DNA from: a virus
DNA: 33,119 bases
Direction: 5' to 3' (one strand)
IMG/VR virus record: IMGVR_UViG_3300028550_000810
Span: 1-33,119 of that record
How positions within the stretch are numbered: position 1 is the stretch's first letter; each line of letters opens with the position of its first letter. Made by a program: the position numbers and the translations under genes. Shown piece after piece: positions 1 to 9,092 of the stretch. The notes below the pieces were generated by a model. That model saw nothing but the letters and a program-made list of their open reading frames with translations. It made no database searches and was not told where the DNA came from.

Positions 1-843
1 ATGGATAATAATGCACCAGCAGAAGTTGAAGTTTTGGTGAATAGTCTTGGTGATGTTCTTAAAGAGATGACCGTTCAAGGAAATATTAACAGAATTGCTA
101 AAGCTATTAAAACCAAAAGAATTCCTAAGAAAATTAAAGCAAAGCAAGGAAAAAAAACAGTAACTATTAATATTGATAAGAAAAAATATGAAAAAGAAAT
201 GAAGGACTTGGTTGATTGGAAATTACAAATGAAAGAAACAACCAAGGTCTTTAAAGATTTTTTTGAAAAAAATTATGAGTTTAAAAAATGGTTTTGTTAT
301 GAAGCTGCTACAGGAGAAACAAAATTTAGACCAGACAAATATGCAAATTCAAATTGGGTTGTAGAGTTTGATAAAGATACTGGTAAAAATAATAATATTA
401 ATCCACTATCTACATCATCAAACACACCTTCTTCTTACGTTGAAAGTATAACAAAAAAGGCAACTATCAGACTTTCAGCTAAAACTGGATCGGGAAGTAG
501 AGTACGAAGTGATTTGACTTCGCGAACTTCTGGAAGTTTAAGAATTGATATAAAAGATGAATTTCTTGGCTTTAAAACATATCATAAAAATAACGAAGAT
601 ACTTTTTATAATTTTATGGAAACATCATTACAAGAATTTACTAGTAATATTTTATTAACCGAAGAGACATTGACTGAACTTAAAATTATAGGGGCGGTTA
701 AACAGTGGTTTAAGGACGTATCTAATAAACTATTATTAAAGATAAAAGAATTAGCTAAGCGTGGTTTAAAATTTATTACGGAATTTTTTGAAGTTGTAAT
801 TGATAAGATTAGCACAACTGGTTTAGAATTGTTTGGATATTAA
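1..843 (+). CDS. Hypothetical charged protein, possibly 5'-truncated
   Basis: I do not recognise this protein. The reading frame opens with ATG on the first base of the window, so the true start may lie upstream. The product (280 aa as seen) is lysine-rich and soluble-looking. Residues 1-90 are strongly basic, the centre (about 145-185) is Ser/Thr/Arg-rich, and the C-terminal 60 residues look helical and amphipathic. No catalytic motif is visible. It ends 5 nt before the next gene, in the same orientation as a run of head/virion-associated genes, so a structural or head-internal role is possible but unproven. Confidence 0.6.
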   Translation: MDNNAPAEVEVLVNSLGDVLKEMTVQGNINRIAKAIKTKRIPKKIKAKQGKKTVTINIDKKKYEKEMKDLVDWKLQMKETTKVFKDFFEKNYEFKKWFCYEAATGETKFRPDKYANSNWVVEFDKDTGKNNNINPLSTSSNTPSSYVESITKKATIRLSAKTGSGSRVRSDLTSRTSGSLRIDIKDEFLGFKTYHKNNEDTFYNFMETSLQEFTSNILLTEETLTELKIIGAVKQWFKDVSNKLLLKIKELAKRGLKFITEFFEVVIDKISTTGLELFGY

Positions 844-848
844 CAGAG

Positions 849-2090
849 ATGATATCATTTACACAACTAGACGAAGACAAAGGTGGTAAGAATTTACACC
901 TAGAGCATCTGGAAGATGAAATTCTCAACTATGGAGTTGATGGTGGTAGAGCTGCAATCAACTTCCTACGTTCACTAAGAGATATGCTTGCTGGTAATGC
1001 TCGGTCTTCAATTAACATGACTGTCAAGTGGGATGGTGCGCCTGCGATATTCGCTGGTATCGACCCAGAAGATGGTAAGTTTTTTGTTGCGAAGAAATCA
1101 GTATTTAATGTCAACCCTAAACTATACAAATCAAATAAAGAAATAGACGATGACCTATCAGGGACACTTAACGAAAAATTTAAAGTTGCATTAGCAGAGT
1201 TTTCAAAGCTTGGTATTAAAAATGTATTGCAGGGCGACCTTATGTTCACCGATGATGTGAACACAGATACCATTGATGGTGTTAATTACTATACTTTCCA
1301 ACCTAATACTATTGTTTATGCTGCACCTGTTGATTCTGATCTTGGTAAGAGTATTAACAATGCAAAAGTTGGTATCGTTTGGCATACCACATACACAGGT
1401 AAAGCATTACAAGATATGAAAGCATCATTTGGTGCAGACATTAGAGGACTGAAAAACCTGTCTTCAGTTTGGATGGACGATGCAACTTATAAAGATGTAT
1501 CAGGTAGTGCTACAATGAACTCAAAAGAAACAGCTGCGGTAACTGCTGCATTGTCTTCTACTGGTTCTACTTTCAAAAGAATTAACGCAACACAACTAAA
1601 GAAGTTTCTTAATCTACAGGAAAGTATGACAGGTGCAATCGCTGGTGCATCACTCAAGACATACAATAACAGCAAGGTTCGTGCGGGAGAGAAGATTACT
1701 AATCCCAAAGCACACGCAAAAGGATATGAAAAGTGGGTTGAGATGTCAATCCAGAAACAAATTGATAAAGCAAAGAGTGTTGCTGGTAAAGATAAATATA
1801 CTAAAATACAGAAAGAATATGTACGAGAAGTAGGAAAACATACTAATAATTTGATACAAATCATTACATTTCAGAACTATTTGGTTGATGCAAAATCACA
1901 GATTGTAAATAAACTAAATAGTGTAAAGGGATTAACAAATACCTTTATTAAGACCGCAAATGGATTTAAAGTAACTAACCCAGAGGGTTATGTTGCTATT
2001 GATAGAGTCAGTGGTGGTGCTGTTAAACTAGTGGACAGAATGGAGTTCTCGTTTAACAACTTTACTGCAATTAAGAGCTGGGATAAATGA
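849..2090 (+). CDS. DUF6267-like conserved phage protein
   Basis: A 413-aa protein that I match by sequence feel to the DUF6267 family of T4-like marine phages; its function is unknown. The N-terminal half contains the segment VKWDGAPAIFAG (about residues 59-70) followed by FFVAKKS. That order (Lys, then a Gly-rich strand, then a later Lys) recalls nucleotide-binding/ligase-like folds, but I cannot show activity. The C-terminal half is lysine-rich and helical. Its stop codon overlaps the next start by 4 nt (ATGA), indicating translational coupling to the large mosaic protein downstream. It contains no membrane segment or signal peptide. Confidence 0.7.
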   Translation: MISFTQLDEDKGGKNLHLEHLEDEILNYGVDGGRAAINFLRSLRDMLAGNARSSINMTVKWDGAPAIFAGIDPEDGKFFVAKKSVFNVNPKLYKSNKEIDDDLSGTLNEKFKVALAEFSKLGIKNVLQGDLMFTDDVNTDTIDGVNYYTFQPNTIVYAAPVDSDLGKSINNAKVGIVWHTTYTGKALQDMKASFGADIRGLKNLSSVWMDDATYKDVSGSATMNSKETAAVTAALSSTGSTFKRINATQLKKFLNLQESMTGAIAGASLKTYNNSKVRAGEKITNPKAHAKGYEKWVEMSIQKQIDKAKSVAGKDKYTKIQKEYVREVGKHTNNLIQIITFQNYLVDAKSQIVNKLNSVKGLTNTFIKTANGFKVTNPEGYVAIDRVSGGAVKLVDRMEFSFNNFTAIKSWDK

Positions 2091-4696
2091 AAAATTTTAG
2101 AGATATTGTAGAGGTTCGTGGGGATATAGCTGTATTTACCTTTGGTAGATTCAATCCACCGACTACGGGCCACGAAAAACTCATAGATGCACTTGCAAAA
2201 CAACAATCTAATAACGCTGGTTCTGCGATGTATGTGTATCCATCACATTCGCAAAACGCTAAGAAAGACCCATTACCTCATGCACTAAAAATTGCATATA
2301 TGAGGAAAATGTTTCCAAAATATAAAGGCAATATCACAGTAAGCAAATCAAGAACTGCTCTTGAAGCCGCAGTAGAGTTACACAAAAAAAGACATCGTTC
2401 TATTGTAATGGTTGTTGGTTCTGATAGAGTCACAGAGTTTAATACTCTCCTCAATAAATATAATGGTGTAGATTCTAAACATGGTTTTTATAGTTTTGAT
2501 GATATCAAAGTTGTGTCTGCTGGTGAACGCGACCCAGACGCAGAAGGTGTTTCGGGTATGTCTGCGTCTAAGATGCGAGCTGCAGCATCTTCTGGTGATT
2601 TTGATTCATTCAAAACTGGTGTTCCGTCTACCTTTAAAGATTCACTAAAACTCTATAACGATGTTCGTAAGAATATGGGCATTCGCGAAGAACGAGATAT
2701 GGGTGAGATGACAGACTTTGAAACACTCAGAGATTTGTATCTTACCGGCAAACTTTGGAATGTGGGTGATATTGTAGAATCTCATGGTCACGAAGGTAAA
2801 GTTATTAACAAAGGTACAAACTATTTAACATTTGTATCAGAAGATGGTAAAGTGCATAAGACTTGGTTACACGATATAGTAGAACGAGACTATAAAAAAG
2901 AATACGCAAATTATCAAGGAACACCAGAACAGATTGCAAGACGCTCTTCAAGAAACAAAGCTCGTAGAATTATGGGTGACAAAGCAGTAGAGGGTAAAGA
3001 TGTAGGACATAAAGACAATAATCCTCTAAACAATGACCCCTCTAATTTGAAAATGGAAGACCCATCAAAGAATCGTAGAGAACCAAGATTAAGAGAAGTA
3101 AAACAAGACAAAGAGATTAAAGATAAGAAAGGTACTCAACCCGCAAAGTATTATAGTGATATGGCAAAGTCTACTAAAGACAAACGTGCCGCACACTTCA
3201 ACAAAAAGAAAGCAGGGCCAGCGCCCGGCGATGCATCAGCTAAAACTAAACTATCTACTCACACTAAAGACTTTAAGAAAATGTATGGTGAGGCCTCTAT
3301 AGATGAAGTAAGAGCAAAACAAGCAGTCAATTCTCGTGGTAAGGTTCAGAAACTTGTAACTGCACATGGTCTTAAATTTAAAGGTAAAGTATATAAAGAA
3401 ATAGACATGGAGTTGGTAAAAATTAACAACTCTACTGAAATAGTTACATTTAATATTATTCATCCAAAAGAAATCTTTGGTAATGAAGTTAAACTTCCAT
3501 TTAAAACTATTAGAAGAGGCCCATTTATGGCAACCGATACTTCTAAAATAAATGAAGTTCTTGGTAAAGACGCAGACATGGGTGATTACATTGATGATTT
3601 CGAGAAGTCTGATTCTCCACAGTTTAAAGGTAAGTCTAAAGAAAAACGCAAAGAAATGGCAATCGCTGCATTTTTATCAAAGAATGAAGCAACCGACTAT
3701 GGTATGATTCCTAAGAAAAATAAAAAAGGACACGAAGTACTTGGTACTGGAGGCCCTTTTGCTGCTGGTGAAGAACTGACCACAGAAGCAATAGAAGCTC
3801 TTACAAAGAAAGCTAAAAAAACTGGTATGTCATACAGCATTCTGAAGAAAGTATACGATAGAGGAATGGCTGCATGGAAGACAGGACATCGGCCCGGCAC
3901 AACTCCACAACAATGGGCATTTGCAAGAGTTAACTCTTTTGCTACTAAGTCTGCGGGTACATGGGGCAAAGCAGATGCTGACCTTGCAAAACAAGTTCGT
4001 GGAGAATCAGTAGAAATATGCTGTGATGATTGTGTCACCGAAGAAAATCCTTGTTGGGATGGTTTTAAACAAGTTGGTATGAAAACAAAAGGTGGCAAAC
4101 AAGTACCAAACTGTGTTCCAGAGGAAACAGAAATATCAGAAAAAACTTTAGGTAAGATGGTATTTGATGCAATTTACAAAATCTCTCATCCACAAGAATA
4201 TGACGCAGTTGTTAAAAGATATGCAGAGTTAGTAAGGGATAATCCACAAAAAACTCACAGTAATGCTGCTGCAACTGCGGTTAAACAGTTTAAAACAAAG
4301 ATAGATGCAAGAGCTTTAGTTGCATATATTAACAAATTAGTTGTTCAGAAGAAATTACCGAAAGAACTAGCCGCAAGTTTTAAAGTCAACCAATCAGAAT
4401 CCCTAAATAGTTGGGGTGAAATAACAGAAACCGACAAGAATAGTGGTAAAGAACTTAATAATCCCACAAAAGGTGATGTTAAGAAATACAAAGTCTATGT
4501 TAAAAATGATAAAGGAAATGTGGTCAAGGTAGAATTTGGTGATCCAAATATGGAAATCAAACGAGATGACCCAGAAAGAAGAAAAGCATTCAGAGCTAGA
4601 CACAATTGCGATCAGAAAAAAGATAAAACTACAGCAGGATATTGGTCTTGCAAGTTTTGGTCTGGCAAATCTGTAACCGATTTAATGAAGGGATAG
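2087..4696 (+). CDS. Mosaic protein: cytidylyltransferase-like, HNH-like and DUF5824-like modules
   Basis: A very large (869 aa) multi-module protein. Residues 14-190 look like a nucleotidyltransferase of the NMN/pantetheine-phosphate adenylyltransferase superfamily: GRFNPPTTGH at 20-29 is the nucleotide-binding HxGH-type motif, and a later SGMSASKMRAAA matches the distal ISSTxxR-like motif. Residues about 279-340 resemble an HNH/AP2-type nuclease module (HKDNNPLNNDPSNL from about H308). About 405-490 is an unassigned beta-rich unit. About 568-640 resembles DUF5824. About 653-678 is a Cys-containing NPCWDGF...PNCVP motif common in marine phage proteins, and 829-869 is a basic tail with RHNCD and YWSCKFW. 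Such composite proteins are common near the head genes of marine T4-like phages, and a capsid-internal location is inferred. Whether the transferase is active is unknown. Confidence 0.75.
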   Translation: MKNFRDIVEVRGDIAVFTFGRFNPPTTGHEKLIDALAKQQSNNAGSAMYVYPSHSQNAKKDPLPHALKIAYMRKMFPKYKGNITVSKSRTALEAAVELHKKRHRSIVMVVGSDRVTEFNTLLNKYNGVDSKHGFYSFDDIKVVSAGERDPDAEGVSGMSASKMRAAASSGDFDSFKTGVPSTFKDSLKLYNDVRKNMGIREERDMGEMTDFETLRDLYLTGKLWNVGDIVESHGHEGKVINKGTNYLTFVSEDGKVHKTWLHDIVERDYKKEYANYQGTPEQIARRSSRNKARRIMGDKAVEGKDVGHKDNNPLNNDPSNLKMEDPSKNRREPRLREVKQDKEIKDKKGTQPAKYYSDMAKSTKDKRAAHFNKKKAGPAPGDASAKTKLSTHTKDFKKMYGEASIDEVRAKQAVNSRGKVQKLVTAHGLKFKGKVYKEIDMELVKINNSTEIVTFNIIHPKEIFGNEVKLPFKTIRRGPFMATDTSKINEVLGKDADMGDYIDDFEKSDSPQFKGKSKEKRKEMAIAAFLSKNEATDYGMIPKKNKKGHEVLGTGGPFAAGEELTTEAIEALTKKAKKTGMSYSILKKVYDRGMAAWKTGHRPGTTPQQWAFARVNSFATKSAGTWGKADADLAKQVRGESVEICCDDCVTEENPCWDGFKQVGMKTKGGKQVPNCVPEETEISEKTLGKMVFDAIYKISHPQEYDAVVKRYAELVRDNPQKTHSNAAATAVKQFKTKIDARALVAYINKLVVQKKLPKELAASFKVNQSESLNSWGEITETDKNSGKELNNPTKGDVKKYKVYVKNDKGNVVKVEFGDPNMEIKRDDPERRKAFRARHNCDQKKDKTTAGYWSCKFWSGKSVTDLMKG

Positions 4697-4700
4697 GAAT

Positions 4701-6104
4701 ATGAGCACAGTTAGAATGTCAGAGTTATTGGAACAAGCGAGATCGTTTGATTCCAGTAAGTTAAAACCACAAACAACATCGTGGGCTCCTTTACAAGAAG
4801 GTGTCAACGAAGCAGTATCTCCTGAACAACAGGCTGCAATTGCAATCTCTAAGAAAAATAAATCTAAAAATAAAGACGAAGAAACTGAGATTGAGGAAAG
4901 TGGTCATACAGATGTTGCTTCTGCAATAACTAATGTTAAGGTTGCTATGTCAGCTCTTACAAAGATGTCTGGTGAACTTTCTAAGTTGAGTCCAGAAGAT
5001 TCGCTTCCCTCATGGTGGACAAACAAAGTCGCAGTCGCAGTTGATAAACTAGACGGTATGGCAGACTACCTTGATGCGAAAGTAGAATCTGTTAAACTTG
5101 ATGAGTTAGTGCCTACAAGTCGACACGTTGGCAAGAGTAAAAAGAATAAAGACATGTTCGCTGTGTTTGATACAAATGGCGAAGAAGTAAAACTATTTAA
5201 AGATGAAGATGATGCTAGAGAATATTCTCTTAAAAACCATGATAAGTTGATGGGTCATGATAAAAAACCATTTAAGAAAGAAGAAGTTGAACCTGATACT
5301 ATGAATCCAAGAGATCATGTTGCTAAGAGTAAAAAGAACCCAGATATGTTCTGTGTGTTTGATACAAAAGGTAATGAAGTAAAACTATTTAAAGACAGAA
5401 AAGATGCTGAGGAATATGCAATTAAGAATCACGATTCATTAATGAGTGAAGAAGTTGAACTTGATGAAGCTAAGTCTTCTACTGGTTACGAACTATATCA
5501 CAAATCATTCTCTGATGCAATGCAACACTCATATACTTTTGCAAAGAAAAAGTTTGGTATCACTGTTGACCCTAAAGAAATTGATAGGGAAGTTGCATCT
5601 GGCCCTAAAAAACCATCTTCTGGTAAGACAAACTCTTATCGTTTAGTTGGAACAGATGGCAAGAAAGCAATCCAAGTTCAAGTTGCTAATCTTGATAATA
5701 AAAGATATGAACTTAACATGTATAAAGAAGAAGTAGATTTAGAAGAAGGAACTGAATTTGATACTATGAAAGCTTATGCAAGTGGCATTTCAAGAATTTT
5801 AGGAACTCAAGGTATTGAAGTACCAATCAATGAACTCATTGATCCTGCTGATGTTGATGACGATGCATCATCAAAAGATGTAGCACTAGCTTCAAAGAAT
5901 ATTATTCTGCAACTTAAAAAGTCTGTTGATATGAATGGAAAGAAAGATGTAGAATTTGCAAGTGGAAAACAAAAAGTTCCAGCTGCAATCGCACAGAAAA
6001 TATTAGATGTACACAGTAAAATGAAACCTCAAGATAAAATGAAGTTTCAAACAACAATCGCTAAGTCATATAAAGGCTTACTCAATGCTATAAAGGGGAA
6101 ATAA
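4701..6104 (+). CDS. Repeat-containing putative head-internal protein
   Basis: A 467-aa acidic/lysine-rich protein of unknown function. It carries an internal duplication: residues about 143-184 and 207-248 are clearly homologous (each with KSKKN, FDT.G, EVKLFKD and a KNHD ending), with a 64-residue period. Several sites match the T4 gp21 prohead-protease rule (Leu/Ile-x-Glu followed by a small residue), for example LDE/A at 254-257 and LEE/G at 347-350. The C-terminal third (about 350-467) is a separate helical module. A location in the prohead core or the packaged head is inferred from composition, these sites and neighbours. The gene starts 4 nt after the previous stop with a short AGGA-type ribosome site. 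Confidence 0.7.
   Translation: MSTVRMSELLEQARSFDSSKLKPQTTSWAPLQEGVNEAVSPEQQAAIAISKKNKSKNKDEETEIEESGHTDVASAITNVKVAMSALTKMSGELSKLSPEDSLPSWWTNKVAVAVDKLDGMADYLDAKVESVKLDELVPTSRHVGKSKKNKDMFAVFDTNGEEVKLFKDEDDAREYSLKNHDKLMGHDKKPFKKEEVEPDTMNPRDHVAKSKKNPDMFCVFDTKGNEVKLFKDRKDAEEYAIKNHDSLMSEEVELDEAKSSTGYELYHKSFSDAMQHSYTFAKKKFGITVDPKEIDREVASGPKKPSSGKTNSYRLVGTDGKKAIQVQVANLDNKRYELNMYKEEVDLEEGTEFDTMKAYASGISRILGTQGIEVPINELIDPADVDDDASSKDVALASKNIILQLKKSVDMNGKKDVEFASGKQKVPAAIAQKILDVHSKMKPQDKMKFQTTIAKSYKGLLNAIKGK
5127..5444 (+). repeat. Imperfect direct tandem duplication (192-nt period)
   Basis: The segments 5127-5252 and 5319-5444 align without gaps at a 192-nt offset and encode homologous protein units. The 66-nt spacers contain the acidic EEVE-type linker. 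The divergence lies partly at third codon positions, so this looks like an old in-frame duplication under protein-level selection and not a recent slippage event. Confidence 0.8.
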
Positions 6105-6106
6105 AG

Positions 6107-7162
6107 ATGGCATATTTTGATACAAAAACAGGTAGTCTTGAGGAAGCAATTAAGGCCGCAGTTGGTGGTAAACTTGATGAGGAAAGAACATACACAGTAG
6201 TTCATGCTACAAAAGGTAAAGAGGTCATTAAAGCAAAAACTTCATATGATGCTGCAAAAAAGTTTGCACAGATGAAAAGACTTAAAAGTACAGCTGGAGT
6301 TGATGCTTACCTTATGGAAGAAGTTGAACTTGATGAAGCATTCTCGCCAAAAGAAATTAAGATGGCAATCGGTATTGCATCAGATAAAAGATATGCTGGT
6401 GGTAATATGACAGGTGCTATGAGTGCAATTGAAAAAATTAAAAAAGGATTGTCTAAAGACCCTAAAGTTACAGCTGTTATAAGAAAACAGAATGAAGGTA
6501 ATGATAAATTTAATCCACATGACGCAACTACTCTTAAAGATAGTGACGGCAAGAAGTTATACGACACTGGCATCAAAGAAGAAGCAGATGAGTTCAAACC
6601 TCACATGATGTATGACCCAAAAACTGGTAAAGGGTTTAAAGCAGACACTATGGCTGACCATCTAAGAATGAAGAAGATGGGATACGACCATGTTGCTCCT
6701 AAGAAAGAAGAAGTTCAGGAAGCATCTGGTGGAAAAGAAGAATATCAAAAGTTCTTTAATGCTACTATGAAAAAGTTTGGTGTTAAATCTCCATCAGAAT
6801 TAAAGGGTGACGATAAGAAGAAATTCTACGATGCTATTGATGCTGGTTGGGAAGGTGACAACGAGAAGAAAGAATCTTTTGAAGCTGGTACACCAGAACG
6901 CACAAAACACACACTAGACACAACTCCGGGCCAGTCTGAGGAATTGTGGAATGAAACAGTTGGTGCAATGCAGAAGAAAAATTCATCTATGCGTGAAATC
7001 ATGTCTAAGATGTGGGGTGTTGATGAAGGACACAACCCATTTAAGAAATTAGAAGATGCTAAGAAAGAAGAAAAAGATGCTAAGAAAGAAACTAAAACTA
7101 TGACAGGCAAACCTATGACTAAAGTTGACATAGAACCTGATATGAAAGAAAAGAAAAATTAA
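6107..7162 (+). CDS. Modular putative head-internal protein
   Basis: A 351-aa protein of unknown function, starting 2 nt after the preceding stop. It shares the acidic linker EEVELDEA (residues 71-78) with the upstream gene, encoded by an identical 23-nt stretch. Residues about 205-250 (from KEEYQKFF through YDAIDAGWEGDNE) form a small domain I recognise from other marine myovirus proteins. The C-terminal 50 residues are a Lys/Glu-rich, disordered-looking tail. Candidate gp21-type cleavage points include LEE/A at 11-14 and LDE/A at 75-78. It is probably processed or packaged together with the upstream protein, which is inference. Confidence 0.7.
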   Translation: MAYFDTKTGSLEEAIKAAVGGKLDEERTYTVVHATKGKEVIKAKTSYDAAKKFAQMKRLKSTAGVDAYLMEEVELDEAFSPKEIKMAIGIASDKRYAGGNMTGAMSAIEKIKKGLSKDPKVTAVIRKQNEGNDKFNPHDATTLKDSDGKKLYDTGIKEEADEFKPHMMYDPKTGKGFKADTMADHLRMKKMGYDHVAPKKEEVQEASGGKEEYQKFFNATMKKFGVKSPSELKGDDKKKFYDAIDAGWEGDNEKKESFEAGTPERTKHTLDTTPGQSEELWNETVGAMQKKNSSMREIMSKMWGVDEGHNPFKKLEDAKKEEKDAKKETKTMTGKPMTKVDIEPDMKEKKN

Positions 7163-7165
7163 ATA

Positions 7166-7194
7166 TTGACTTTATTTCTGATTAATGGTATAAT
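7166..7194 (+). promoter_or_regulatory. Sigma70-type promoter
   Basis: TTGACT at 7166-7171 and TATAAT at 7189-7194 are separated by exactly 17 bp. It lies immediately after the stop at 7162 and 28 nt before the nucleotidase ATG. It is an early-type promoter inside an otherwise late-gene neighbourhood. Confidence 0.85.
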
Positions 7195-7222
7195 AGCGGT
7201 AAGAAATGAGGAATTTTAATTA

Positions 7223-7735
7223 ATGAAAAGTTTAAAGCAATTAACGGAAGTAAGTAAAGATGAATTGCCTCCGATTTACTGCGACATGGATCAAGTTTTA
7301 TGCAACTTTATGAAAAGAGCCGATGAAGTTACTGGTGGATTTGTAAAGAGCAACAAAGAAGAAAAGTGGAAAGAAATTTCCAATACAAAAGATTTTTGGG
7401 CTGATTTAGATTGGATGTCTGGCGCTAAAAGAATGTATCAAATCATTATTAAATATGATGCACATATTCTTTCAGCTGCCTCTGGTAGGGACTCAAACTC
7501 TAAGCCTGGCAAAATGAAGTGGATCTCTAAAAACACTAAGTTTCCTAGAGGTAAAATACATTTGGTTAATCGTTCACAGAAACAGGCATATGCTATGACT
7601 GCTGGCAAACCAAATATTCTTATTGATGACTATATTAAAAATATCAGAGAATGGGAAGCAAAGGGTGGAATAGCAATACATCACACTAATGTTTCTAAAA
7701 CAATTAACGAATTGAAACGATTGGGTTTCAAATAA
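7223..7735 (+). CDS. 5'(3')-deoxyribonucleotidase-like HAD phosphatase
   Basis: A 170-aa HAD-superfamily protein related to the NT5C-type deoxyribonucleotidases, which dephosphorylate (d)NMPs in the cytosol. Motif I is CDMDQVL, with the nucleophile D21 and the acid D23. Motif II is the Ser in the SAASGRD segment, and motif III is ILIDDY with D135/D136. The length is close to other phage members of the family. The start is preceded by GAGGAATTTTAATTA and by its own sigma70 promoter (7166-7194). The likely role is trimming nucleotide pools from degraded host DNA during infection, which is inferred from the family. Confidence 0.82.
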   Translation: MKSLKQLTEVSKDELPPIYCDMDQVLCNFMKRADEVTGGFVKSNKEEKWKEISNTKDFWADLDWMSGAKRMYQIIIKYDAHILSAASGRDSNSKPGKMKWISKNTKFPRGKIHLVNRSQKQAYAMTAGKPNILIDDYIKNIREWEAKGGIAIHHTNVSKTINELKRLGFK

Positions 7736-7736
7736 T

Positions 7737-7744
7737 TATAAATA
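7737..7744 (+). promoter_or_regulatory. T4-type late promoter
   Basis: TATAAATA, the T4 late-promoter consensus, lies 37 nt upstream of the virion gene at 7782. That gene also has a good GGAG ribosome site. It probably drives the fibre/structural gene set. Confidence 0.82.
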
Positions 7745-7781
7745 GTAAGAAATATATTCTTATTGAATAAGGAGAAATAAA

Positions 7782-9092
7782 ATGAGTCTATGGGGAACAA
7801 CAACGGCCGCTGAAGACAAACCAAAGTTTCTGCCAGTCGATAGTAATGCTGGCGGTTCATCTGGAGCAAGAGAACACGCAATCGCAGTAGCTGGTGGTTG
7901 GGGATTAACTCCAGGCTTAGCCGCATCTGGAAACGATAATACTGCTGCAACACCAGAAGTTCTGGTTTGTGTCAAAAACATTGCCGCATTTATGGGTTCT
8001 GCTTCAATTATCGGTATTGATTGGACAGATCAAACAGTTGGAAATGTTGGAACATTTGACATAACAGTAACATTTGATGAAGCTGTAGATATTACATCAG
8101 CTACACGAACTGCAAACCAAACAATAACAAACAAAGCATACATTCTATTATCAAGACTTGGTAAAACTGACATGGTAGAAGATAGCACAATGGCTTGTCA
8201 GTACTTCTCTGGTACTGGTAGTAACCAACTTGTGTTTAGAGGTTTAGCTGCAACAAACGCAGCAGCTGGTTTCCTTGCCTTCAACGGAGAAGGTGTTGGT
8301 GATACAGGTGTTATTACAGGAATTAACTTTGACGGCACCGCAAACATGACAGAAGAAGATGGTGCATCTGCAATTGGTCTTAGATTAGAATCTGGAACCG
8401 CATCTGCTGGTTCTTCTGGTGGTAGTTTAATTGCAGACGGAAGTGCTTGTACATCTGTTACTGTTGCTGGTGCGATAACCGCATCAACCGCTTTTGTTAT
8501 AGATGCTCTTTCTGGTGCAACACTTGTTGCTGGTATGGTTGTCACAGTTAATGGTGCTGGTGGATCTCCTGCTGCTTCAATTACTGATGCAGATGGAGAA
8601 ACAGGTATTTCAACTGATAATACTCTGACGATTGCTACTGTTACTAACCAAACAACCTTTACAGTTAGTGAAGCAGTTACAATTGCAGACAATGTTGTTC
8701 TTCTTGCCTCCACAAATGGTGGTGAAGAAATCATCTCTGATTCACTTGACTTTACAGTTGGTGGGCCATTGTATGATACTCGTTCTGATGTTAAAACTAT
8801 TACAAGAACTGGTGAAGACGATAGTGTTGCGCTCCAACTAGAAGTTGGAACCACAGACTTAGACGGAATAGGTGGTGGTCAAGGTACAGACTTTAAACTT
8901 GTACAAGAAACTGGCAATGCTGCTTCTCTTGGTACTGGCGATAACGCTACTAGAAACATAGAGGGTAAAACAACATTTACAGATCCATATGTTGTTGAAA
9001 CTGCATTGAGTGATGCTGCTACATTCTTAGAATCTGGTACTTCAAGTGGTTCTGCAAATATCTTAAATGGTATTGATGTTGCTGCCGCTTAA
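7782..9092 (+). CDS. Virion structural protein, beta-rich
   Basis: A 436-aa, Ala/Thr/Gly/Ser-rich protein with almost no long helices and many short beta-type segments. The N-terminus (MSLWGTT..AEDKPKFLP) is characteristic of a structural protein family in marine T4-like phages. The composition suggests a decoration or fibre protein built from repeated beta units. It is preceded by TATAAATA at 7737-7744 and a strong AAGGAG site, as expected for an abundant late product. The large reverse-strand reading frame inside it is a compositional shadow. Its exact position in the virion is not determinable from sequence. Confidence 0.72.
   Translation: MSLWGTTTAAEDKPKFLPVDSNAGGSSGAREHAIAVAGGWGLTPGLAASGNDNTAATPEVLVCVKNIAAFMGSASIIGIDWTDQTVGNVGTFDITVTFDEAVDITSATRTANQTITNKAYILLSRLGKTDMVEDSTMACQYFSGTGSNQLVFRGLAATNAAAGFLAFNGEGVGDTGVITGINFDGTANMTEEDGASAIGLRLESGTASAGSSGGSLIADGSACTSVTVAGAITASTAFVIDALSGATLVAGMVVTVNGAGGSPAASITDADGETGISTDNTLTIATVTNQTTFTVSEAVTIADNVVLLASTNGGEEIISDSLDFTVGGPLYDTRSDVKTITRTGEDDSVALQLEVGTTDLDGIGGGQGTDFKLVQETGNAASLGTGDNATRNIEGKTTFTDPYVVETALSDAATFLESGTSSGSANILNGIDVAAA

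Noticed and set aside
3697-4098. 133-aa reverse-strand reading frame
   Set aside because: It is opposite conserved parts of the mosaic protein gene and shows no recognisable domain or start signals.
8198-8854. 218-aa reverse-strand reading frame
   Set aside because: It lies entirely opposite the Ala/Thr/Gly-rich virion gene 7782-9092, has the complementary low-complexity composition, and has no promoter or ribosome site; it is a shadow.
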